Below, in pieces: positions 5,990-10,603 of a stretch of DNA of 10,603 nt. Source of the DNA: Baffinella frigidus (Eukaryota; Cryptophyceae; Cryptomonadales; Baffinellaceae). The stretch covers positions 249,835 to 260,437 of the forward strand of contig MU646528.1 in the NCBI GenBank assembly GCA_026770585.1, written 5' to 3'. A program made the position numbers and the translations under genes. Under the pieces are notes generated by a model. The model worked only from the letters and a program-made list of their open reading frames with translations. It did no database searches and was not told where the DNA came from. Position 1 is the stretch's first letter. Every line of letters begins with the position of its first letter.

Positions 5990-6151
5990 CCACATAGCGG
6001 GCTACGAAGGGATTTTCGGCCCATTTCGGGCCGAGTTTCCGTTACCTTATACGTAGGAACCCACCTATGCCTCTACCGGTTGCCTACCGTAGGGTCCTAG
6101 TTCTTGTCGCCTAGGGGTTATTCACGAATCCCTTCAAAGTCCGCTGAGTGG
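5990..6151. mobile_element. MITE family 2, copy B
   Basis: 162-bp relative of copy A (3648-3808). Ends are CCACATAGCGGGCTACGAAG and the complement of CCACTCAGCGGACTTTGAAG. The internal stem is TCGGCC-7 nt-GGCCGA at the place where copy A has TCGGGC-7 nt-GCCCGA. The core CCTACCGTAGGGTCCTAG is kept. It lies between the candidate exon at 5818-5952 and an inverted copy of the AGACACAGCCTC module. Confidence 0.75.
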
Positions 6152-6239
6152 TACGGCCGCCATGCATGCACCCCCGGCGAGGCTGTGTCTGAGCAGGGGC
6201 GCCGAGAGGGGTCATGTGCACCCTACACGGCCCGGTGTG

Positions 6240-6353
6240 TGTGTGGTGTCTGTGTGGTACTGTGTGGTGCCTGTGTGGTAGTGTGTGGTGCCTGTGTGGT
6301 AGTGTGTGGTGCCTGTGTGGTAGTGTGTGGTGTCTGTGTGGTACTGTGTGGTG
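6240..6353. repeat. 21-bp minisatellite, five full units
   Basis: Unit TGTGTGGTGCCTGTGTGGTA plus G. Units start at 6240, 6261, 6282, 6303 and 6324, with a partial unit at 6345. Units 1 and 5 share the variant ...TCTGTGTGGTAC; units 2-4 are identical. Because 21 is a multiple of three, open frames of HTLPHRH or CVVVCGA heptads arise on both strands; I regard these as by-products. Confidence 0.97.
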
Positions 6354-6420
6354 ATGTCTCGGTTCGTACACGCCATTTCCGGGCATTGCCTGCCCAACAG
6401 GCAGAGCGGACCGTACTCAC

Positions 6421-6556
6421 CTCGTGCAGGCGAAAGAGTGCTGACAGCCAACGATCGAAGCTGGACACGGGGCTTCGGTTGGCGTATCCAGAGGATCCTC
6501 GGGATATGATCCCAGGGCGGTCGTAGGGTGAGGCGGGTTCCTTGTGTGTAGCAGTG
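6421..6556 (-). CDS. Candidate internal exon, product not recognised
   Basis: 136-nt open minus-strand stretch with a consensus donor GAG|GTGAGTACGG (6420) and a possible acceptor ATAGCAG (ending 6557). It reads TATHKEPASPYDRPGIISRG and ends FDRWLSALFRLHE: Ser/Pro/Arg-rich at first, then a short amphipathic segment. The donor is the best in the right three quarters of the window; the acceptor is weak. The upstream frame has no ATG. No family recognised. Confidence 0.28.
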
Positions 6557-7215
6557 CTGCTATAGGCCACAACAAAGAGGTCGAGAGGGACCCAGACCTA
6601 GCTCTGCCTGAGATTTATCCTGGCGCGTCCTAAAGTCTTTTATATTCGCCCAAAATGGCGAAGCTAGACCCTCTCAACTTAGTCACCCTTGTGTACTGGA
6701 TCTCTCCGCTTAAACACTTTCAAGGACGAGCCGGAATTAAACTCGGGCAGAGGTAGGAGACCTGCAACAGCTCCGGGAAGTCGTGCACGGCGCCGCCCTT
6801 CCCCTCCTCCCCCCCGGCCCGCGACGCCTCCCTGCAGTCGAGCCGTGCGCTTCAATCTCGGAACATGCCAGAATCTGTCCTGATTATGCTATCGTAAGCC
6901 TTCTATTATGCCTAAAATAGCACGTCTACCTTTATCTTCGCCTCCCTTGCCCCCCCCCCCCCCGCTCGCGAGGAATCCCTGCGATACATAAAATTTATTG
7001 GGTATGATCCTACCCATGAAATCGCGAAAATCCTGGTTTACGGTGTTAAGAGTATTGCTTTAATATTACTAGTAAAGACCATTCAGTGTGGTAAATTGCA
7101 TTGCCCATTTAAAAAAATGTAAAAAAATAGTTTCCACATTAGATCGAGCCGTGCGCTGCAGGGAGGGGGGGCATCTGGTGTGTAATTTTCACGGCTATCA
7201 CCACTAGCATTGGAC
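6557..7215. other. Region without a supported gene
   Basis: Mixed sequence. It holds a short palindrome TTCGCC-CAAAAT-GGCGAA (6645-6662), a C/G-rich part (6776-6840), a C homopolymer of 14 or more (6950-6963) and an AT-rich part (6985-7140). A roughly 39-bp stretch, TTTAATATTACTAGTAAAG... (7059-7099), resembles 8797-8835 at about 80%, including GTGTGGTRAATT. Confidence 0.5.
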
Positions 7216-7357
7216 GCCACCAACCCTCACGGTCGGACCAAATCGACATTTGTTTTGAGCCATTTCCTTTGGACAGAGGGGTCGAATCCGACCCCTCGGT
7301 AGGGGAAATTCGAGATACTAAAATCGACGATTTGGTCCTCCCGTGAGGGTCGGTGGC
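7216..7357. mobile_element. Hairpin (MITE-like) element, 142 bp
   Basis: The ends GCCACCAACCCTCACGG and CCGTGAGGGTCGGTGGC are inverted repeats, continuing through GGACCAAATCG / CGATTTGGTCC with small indels to a central perfect GAGGGGTCG-AATC-CGACCCCTC. It folds almost end to end. No coding capacity or clear target duplication. Its centre resembles a tRNA T-arm but it is not a tRNA. Confidence 0.6.
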
Positions 7358-7660
7358 AGCAGCGACGCCCCTCGCCACAAGAATTCCAATACCACAATGG
7401 CCTACTTCTCTTGCCCGAGGAGGGGGGGGGCGCCTCACCCGCTCCAGCCCAACCCCTCCCACGACCCCTCATCGTATCCCGTGCTCGCATTGGGCAGGGA
7501 GCGACGCCACTCGCCACACCCTTTCTCTCTCCCTCTCTCTCTCTCTCCCTCTCGCGCTCTCGCTCTGGCCTGCTTCACTGGCACGAAGGGGGGGGGGGGC
7601 GCATCACCCGCTCCATCCCAACCCCTCCCAAGACTCCTCATCGTACCCCGCGCTGTGCGC
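7358..7660. repeat. Diverged GC-rich direct repeats
   Basis: GCGACGCCNCTCGCCACA occurs at 7362-7379 and 7501-7518. A roughly 65-bp block beginning with a G-run, then GCGCNTCACCCGCTCCANCC and ending TCATCGTAYCCCG, occurs at 7416-7481 and 7583-7650. A CT microsatellite (7521-7560) lies between. The open frames on both strands here are Pro/Ser/Arg-rich by composition and do not look real. Confidence 0.65.
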
Positions 7661-7860
7661 GTCCACGGAGGTGCCGAACGTCCACTGGAGACTCCGGTTC
7701 ACCTGCAAGCACGTCAACTCACAACACATGAAAATACTATAACACACAAACTGGTAACCAATGAGAATATGGAAACTCGTTGACTTGCATGGGTGATAGG
7801 AGTGTCATCTACGCCACTGAGGTGCCGAACGCCCACTGCACACTCCGGTTCACCTGCAAA
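7661..7860 (+). repeat. 41-bp direct repeat, period 151
   Basis: GAGGTGCCGAACGTCCACTG... at 7668-7708 recurs at 7819-7859 with four changes, ending ACTCCGGTTCACCTGCAA both times. AT-rich sequence with AACACATRAA and ACCAATGAGAATAT-type motifs follows each copy, so the duplicated unit is probably longer than 41 bp. No gene supported. Confidence 0.75.
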
Positions 7861-8062
7861 CAAGCAAACCAAAATACTTGAACACATAAACTAAAATATT
7901 TTTAACAAATAAACTAAAATATTTTAGTTTGTTTACACAAACACACGAAACTGCTTTCACGAATGAGAATATTGAACCTGATGTTGGACCTAATGCAATT
8001 AAAGCTGCGTTAGGTTCAATGTTGGCCCCGAGAGAAAACGTTAAGAGCACCCGCGGCCTGAC
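7861..8062. other. AT-rich island with a 20-bp perfect palindrome
   Basis: AAACTAAAAT followed by its complement ATTTTAGTTT at 7911-7930 is a perfect palindrome; its first 15 bp also occur directly repeated from about 7888. ATTGAACCT (7970-7978) and AGGTTCAAT (8010-8018) form another stem. Both strands are open from 7960 to 8062 and, because of the palindromes, both read NIEP..., so I cannot decide whether either is coding. Confidence 0.4.
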
Positions 8063-8123
8063 CTTGCAGTTGTTCTGCACCGCGGGATTGAAGGCGTCAT
8101 GAGGAGAGTACAGAGAGGGAGGG
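8063..8123 (-). CDS. Candidate short exon, product not recognised
   Basis: 61 nt between a telomere-like acceptor (CCCTAAACCCTAAG, ending 8124) and donor AAG|GTCAGG (8062). It reads PPSLYSPHDAFNPAVQNNCK, with a strongly GC-ending run of codons from DAF onward. The polypyrimidine stretch in its first 20 nt could instead belong to an intron, with the true acceptor later. No homologue recognised. Confidence 0.25.
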
Positions 8124-8551
8124 CTTAGGGTTTAGGGTTTAGGGTTTGGGGTTGCAGACAGGGGGGGCTTAGGGTTTAGGGTTTAGGATTTAGGATTTGG
8201 GGGTTGGGGTTTGGGGTTTAGGGTTAAGGGTTTAGGGTTTATGGTTTAGGGTGTAGAGTGTAGGGTGTAGGGAGTAGGGAGTAGGGAATAGGGAGTAGGG
8301 TGTCGGGTGTCGGGTGTAGAGTTTAGGGTTTAGGGTTTAGGGTTTAGGGTTTGGGGTTTAGGGTTGATGGTTTAGGATTTAGGGTTCAGGGTTTAGGATT
8401 TAGTGTTGGGTGTTTAGTGTTTAGGGTTTCGGGTTTAGGGTTTCGGGTTTAGGGTTCAGGGTACAGGGTTTCGGGTTCAAGTTTTAGGGTTTAGGGTTTA
8501 GGGTTTAGGGTCCAGGATCTAGGGTTTGGGGTTTAGGGTTTAGGGTCCCCA
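8124..8551 (-). repeat. Telomere-like tract, about 420 bp
   Basis: TTTAGGG on the plus strand with patches of variants: GTGTAGG/GAGTAGG (8248-8320), TTTCGGG, TTCAGGG and TTTAGGA. It ends at TAGGGTCCCCAC, immediately beyond the donor of the candidate exon at 8553-8657. Confidence 0.95.
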
Positions 8552-8552
8552 C

Positions 8553-8657
8553 CGTAGCCTCATTCATCCGGAACGCGCCGAAAATGTCCTCCCCGCGGCC
8601 CGTGAGGCCTTCGGCCGTGTGCGAGAACGTCATCGGAAATGGTGCCGTTGGCTCCCC
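8553..8657 (-). CDS. Candidate exon, full copy of a triplicated 105-nt unit (35 codons, phase 0-0)
   Basis: Begins after acceptor CATCCGCAG (8658) and ends at donor ACG|GTGGGG (8552), beyond which the CCCTAAA tract starts. It reads GEPTAPFPMTFSHTAEGLTG then RGEDIFGAFRMNEAT. The copies at 8838-8920 and 9003-9045 keep this frame; nearly all differences from the second copy fall on wobble positions (GCA/GCG, CCA/CCG, TCG/TCA, ACG/ACT, GAA/GAG, GGC/GGT), with His/Tyr and Ile/Val as the only replacements. The complementary plus frame shares its wobble positions with this one, so the pattern alone does not fix the strand, but the acceptor AG before all three copies favours minus. Protein family not recognised. 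Confidence 0.5.
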
Positions 8658-8663
8658 CTGCGG

Positions 8664-8687
8664 ATGGTTTGGGGTTTAAGGTTTCCT
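8664..8687 (-). repeat. Short telomere-like tract upstream of the full exon copy
   Basis: GGTTTGGGGTTTAAGGTTT on the plus strand, so CCTTAAACCCCAAACC leads into the acceptor ATCCGCAG on the minus strand. Confidence 0.75.
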
Positions 8688-8837
8688 GCGTCACAGGTTA
8701 TGAGGGATTCAATGTGGAAACATTTCGAATGTAAAAAACTGAATTGAATGACGATTACTGCACATTTGCTGTAATATTACTAGCAACACATTTGCTGTAA
8801 TATTACTGGTGAAGATTGTTCTGTGTGGTGAATTTCA
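8688..8837. other. AT-rich insert between exon copies 1 and 2
   Basis: Holds a tandem duplication of CACATTTGCTGTAATATTAC (at about 8761 and 8788, period 27) and the segment GTGAAGATTGTTCTGTGTGG that resembles 7073-7092. The second exon copy runs into this insert after GGCGC, so the insert or a recombination at this point replaced the exon's 3' end. Confidence 0.55.
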
Positions 8838-8920
8838 GCGCCGAAAACGTCTTCCCCGCGGCCCGTGAGACCCTCGGCAGTGTATGAGAAAGTCATCGGA
8901 AACGGCGCCGTTGGCTCCCC
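8838..8920 (-). pseudogene. Second copy of the 105-nt exon unit, 3' end replaced
   Basis: Begins at acceptor CCCTACACAG (8921) and keeps the frame GEPTAPFPMTFSYTAEGLTG RGEDVFGA, then leaves the homology at 8838 into AT-rich sequence. No good donor follows soon. The acceptor directly follows telomere-like sequence in C-rich sense orientation. Probably a broken exon duplicate. Confidence 0.5.
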
Positions 8921-8923
8921 CTG

Positions 8924-9002
8924 TGTAGGGTTGAGGGTTTAGGGTTCAGGGTGCAGGGTTTAGGGATTAGGGATTAGGGTTTGGGTTTGGGGGTTAGGGT
9001 TC
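8924..9002 (-). repeat. Telomere-like tract between exon copies 2 and 3
   Basis: GTTGAGGGTTTAGGGTTCAG with GTGCAGG, GATTAGG and TTTGGG variants on the plus strand. It runs right up to the exon-copy sequence on both sides. Confidence 0.93.
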
Positions 9003-9045
9003 AGTGTGCGAGAAAGTCATCGGAAATAGCGCCGTGGGCCCCCCC
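9003..9045 (-). pseudogene. Third copy of the exon unit, cut by telomere-like repeat
   Basis: Begins after TTCCGCAG (9046) and reads GPTALFPMTFSHT before telomere-like sequence (GAACCCTAACCC, minus strand) takes over at 9002. The G-run at its start is longer than in the other copies, which would shift the frame if spliced at the same place. It is a truncated duplicate. Confidence 0.45.
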
Positions 9046-9081
9046 CTGCGGAACCAAGAGTTCTCTTGGGCATGCACCATG

Positions 9082-9144
9082 GGCGTGATGTAGGTTCAGG
9101 CTATAAGGTTAATGCTACATGGCGTGACGTAGGTTCAGGCTATA
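9082..9144 (+). repeat. 24-bp direct repeat, period 39
   Basis: GGCGTGATGTAGGTTCAGGC plus TATA at 9082-9105 recurs at 9121-9144 with a single T-to-C change. The second copy ends in the TATA at which the hairpin element of 9143-9349 starts. Confidence 0.92.
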
Positions 9145-9349
9145 GAGCCAATCTGGTAGGACTTGGCCAAAGTGAAGTTCGAACTTGCGAGATTGCGAAC
9201 TTCTAGATGGACTCTTTTGGACATGTAGTGTTTTAAATTCAAATTTTGCAGTACAAATCAGTGTTTACTAATAATTACGGTCCATCTAGAAGTTCGCAAT
9301 CTCGCAAGTTCGAACTTCGCTTTGGCCAAGTCCTACTAGATTGGCTCTA
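9143..9349. mobile_element. Long-arm hairpin MITE, 207 bp
   Basis: 69-bp arms at 9143-9211 and 9281-9349 pair with only two mismatches by eye (TAGAGCCAATCTGGTAGGAC... against its inverted TAGAGCCAATCTAGTAGGAC...). The 69-nt AT-rich loop is unrelated. The outermost bases are TA on both sides, compatible with a TA target duplication. Such near-identity means recent formation or gene conversion between the arms. No coding sequence. Confidence 0.85.
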
Positions 9350-9634
9350 ACATCCTAAGATGGCACGCGTGTTGAACCATCCACCGGCCCTGCGAACTGA
9401 AGCATGTTGGTTACGTTTCCCGGGTGTACCAGGGGGGCGCCTGGTACACACGCATGACAGGGAGAACCGGGCCCAGCGAATCTGACCGCCTTCCGGTCAG
9501 GGTTGGATGCCGTGTTGCTTTACTGAGATATCAGCAAGACTTGGTGGCAGGGCCGACCGTTTCCGGTAAGGTCCGCTTTAAGGTTTCATGATGTAGCTGG
9601 GTAGGATTGGGAAGTTCCGACCACAGATCTGTTA
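9350..9634. other. Unique region with two tight stem-loops
   Basis: No supported gene. GTGTACCAG (9424-9432) pairs with CTGGTACAC (9441-9449). CTGACCG (9482-9488) pairs with CGGTCAG (9494-9500) around a 5-nt loop. A 26-bp sequence, CCGACCGTTTCCGGTAAGG..., at 9553-9578 is repeated exactly at 9789-9814, on the other side of a MITE. Confidence 0.6.
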
Positions 9635-9752
9635 CAGGGGTACCTCGCTCATAAGAAAGCACCCCCCCCCCTAGGACCACCGTAGGGCCTTAGGCATTGG
9701 CCTACTGTAGGAGCCTAGGGGGAGGCGTTTTCTTCTGAGCGAGGTGTCCTTG
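9635..9752. mobile_element. MITE family 1, copy 3 (complete, TA on both sides)
   Basis: 118 bp, from CAGGGGTACCTCGCTCATAA to CTGAGCGAGGTGTCCTTG, flanked by TA at 9633-9634 and 9753-9754. The arms continue AGAAAGCACCCCCC / GGGGGAGGCGTTTTCTT. It is the same length as copy 1 (117 bp) with the same CCTAGGACCACCGTAGGG-type core. This copy supports a Tc1/mariner-pogo type of mobilisation. Confidence 0.8.
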
Positions 9753-9867
9753 TACATGATATCCCTTAAGCGGCCAGCCGGTCAAAATCCGACCGTTTCC
9801 GGTAAGGTCCGCTTGCAAGGACCTATACCCGTCTACTTCTCGTACAGGGGAACCCGTCAACAACGTA
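9753..9867. other. Short region with the second 26-bp direct repeat
   Basis: Carries ATCCCTTAAGCGGCC (9761-9775), also found with changes beside MITE copy 2, and the exact 26-bp repeat at 9789-9814. Nothing coding seen. Confidence 0.5.
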
Positions 9868-10029
9868 CTTATCTCACAGAATGTATGTATTAATTGGTTT
9901 TGGAAAGTCAACTCGCCCACAAAATCGTCGACTTATTGTTTACCATTACCAATTAAAATATTAAGTTGACGATTTTGTGGGGGGGGTGGCTTTCTCAAAC
10001 CGATTAATAAATAGATTGTGGGAGATAAG
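9868..10029. mobile_element. Hairpin (MITE-like) element, 162 bp
   Basis: The ends CTTATCTCACAGAAT and ATTGTGGGAGATAAG pair. The arms continue through TATTAATTGGTTTTGGAAAG / CTTTCTCAAACCGATTAATA and CCACAAAATCGTCGACTT / AAGTTGACGATTTTGTGG, with a G-run expanded in the right arm. The AT-rich centre is TATTGTTTACCATTACCAATT. Its right end lies one base from the duplicated exon fragment at 10031. Confidence 0.72.
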
Positions 10030-10030
10030 C

Positions 10031-10062
10031 ACCGAGGGCGAGAACTCGACGCACAGCCAGTC
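10031..10062 (-). pseudogene. Duplicated 3' part of the exon at 10167-10238
   Basis: 32 bp identical to 10165-10196, covering the codons DWLCVEFSPS and the donor GT on the minus strand. Here the upstream half of the exon is missing (telomere-like GAACACTGAACCG precedes it) and the donor GGTGCTTATC runs straight into the hairpin element. A fragment, not a whole exon. Confidence 0.6.
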
Positions 10063-10063
10063 C

Positions 10064-10098
10064 GGTTCAGTGTTCAGTGTTCAGGGTTCAGGGTTTGG
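10064..10098 (-). repeat. Short telomere-like tract
   Basis: GGTTCAGTGTTCAGTGTTCA then GGGTTCAGGGTTTGG on the plus strand: degenerate units between the exon fragment and unique sequence. Confidence 0.75.
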
Positions 10099-10166
10099 AG
10101 CCGCCCGCCTGAATGCACGTATCGTCTCTCGGTTGTCGGGTACAGGAGAACCGGCCGAGGACGTAC

Positions 10167-10238
10167 CGAGGGCGAGAACTCGACGCACAGCCAGTCGACG
10201 CCCCCGAGCGCCACGCCTCCGACGGACACCCCATCGAC
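10167..10238 (-). CDS. Candidate exon (24 codons, phase 0-0), product not recognised
   Basis: 72 nt between acceptor AACGCTAG (10239) and donor TCG|GTACGT (10166). It reads VDGVSVGGVALGGVDWLCVE then FSPS, with almost every codon ending in G or C. On its upstream side (minus sense) a CCCAAACC telomere-like tract leads into the acceptor. The Val/Gly-rich pattern suggests beta strands; no family recognised. The 32-bp 3' part is duplicated at 10031-10062. Strand and splice limits are from inspection only. Confidence 0.42.
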
Positions 10239-10244
10239 CTAGCG

Positions 10245-10603
10245 TTTCAGGTTTGGGGTTTGGGGTTTGGGATTTGGGGTTTAGGGGTTAGGGTGCAGGA
10301 ATAAGGGTTTAGGGCGCAGGGTGCAGGGTTGAGGATGCAGGGTTTAGGGTGCAGGGTGCAGGGTGCAGGGTGTAGGGTTGAGGGTTTGGGGTTTAGGGTT
10401 GAGGGTTTGGGGTTTAGGGTTTAGGGTTTAGGGTTTAGGGTTTAGGGTTTAGGTTTTGGGGGTTGGGGTTTAGGGTTTAGGGTTTAGGGTTTAGAGTTCA
10501 TGGTTTAGGGTGTAGGGGTTAGGGTGTAGGGTTTGGGGTTTGGGGTTTAGGGTTTAGGGTTTAGGGTGCAGGGTTTTAGGGTTTCGGGTTTAGGGTTTAG
10601 GGT
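10245..10603 (-). repeat. Telomere-like tract at the right edge, about 360 bp
   Basis: TTTAGGG and TTTGGGG on the plus strand with a GTGCAGG-rich patch (10313-10372) and near-perfect TTTAGGG runs at 10404-10450 and 10539-10564. It continues past the window, so whether it is a chromosome end or another intron-like interstitial tract cannot be decided here. Confidence 0.95.

Noticed and set aside
6104-6526. 140-codon plus-strand frame with CVVVCGA repeats, and the minus-strand HTLPHRH frames
   Set aside because: They are produced by the 21-bp minisatellite, whose unit length is a multiple of three; one also runs through a MITE end.
7278-7300. tRNA gene suggested by GGGGTCGAATCCGACCCC
   Set aside because: The loop is one base short of a normal T-arm (no TTCGA), there is no acceptor or anticodon arm, and the piece is the centre of a long palindrome.
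7343-7783. Pro/Ser-rich frames on both strands
   Set aside because: They arise from diverged GC-rich direct repeats and a CT microsatellite; several frames are open at once and none has splice or start support.
10245-10603. True chromosome end at the right edge
   Set aside because: The tract is degenerate and mixed with GTGCAGG variants like the interstitial tracts, and it continues past the window, so a terminal telomere cannot be claimed.

Overview
The window looks like nuclear DNA of an intron-rich, GC-rich eukaryote, probably an alga or another protist with Arabidopsis-type telomere repeats (TTTAGGG). It shows degenerate TTTAGGG arrays on a large scale, short GT-AG introns, GC-rich wobble positions and many short hairpin (MITE-like) elements. 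I cannot fix the lineage: green algae, haptophytes, dinoflagellates and others remain open. The unique sequence is patchy and rich in duplications, as in a subtelomere, but a conserved gene runs off the left edge, so position 1 is not a chromosome end.

Left part (1-2042, minus strand): a meiotic recombinase of the DMC1/RAD51 family. Eight exons can be joined in phase from an ATG at 2042, giving about 239 residues that include Walker A and Walker B. The last roughly 100 residues lie off the left edge. Introns 1-5 are ordinary short introns. Introns 6, 7 and 8 consist almost wholly of telomere-like repeats (TTTAGGG, TTTGGGG and TTTGTGG variants), so exons 7 and 8 are islands inside what looks like pure interstitial telomere sequence.

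2043-3308: the upstream region of that gene and a roughly 300-bp inverted copy of it, separated by a 590-bp spacer. The inverted copy stops before any coding sequence and is followed by a mobile-element cluster.

3320-4350: a cluster of palindromic MITE-like elements of at least two families (a pogo/Tigger-like CAGGGGTACCTCGC family and a CCACACRGCGG family), plus a duplicated 110-bp module that recurs inverted near 6180.

4385-10603: telomere-like tracts alternating with short unique islands. Several islands look like exons: an open frame bounded by AG and GT, with telomere-like sequence where the intron would be. They include a 105-nt phase-0 exon present three times (one whole, two truncated) with changes mostly at wobble positions, and a 72-nt exon with a partial duplicate. 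I do not recognise their products and cannot say whether they belong to one gene. Further hairpin MITEs lie at 7216, 9143, 9635 and 9868, and minisatellites and microsatellites at 4603 and 6240.

The main observation is that telomere repeats serve as intron bodies. In every supported or candidate case the C-rich strand (CCCTAAA) is the sense strand, which contains neither GT nor AG and is therefore splice-neutral.
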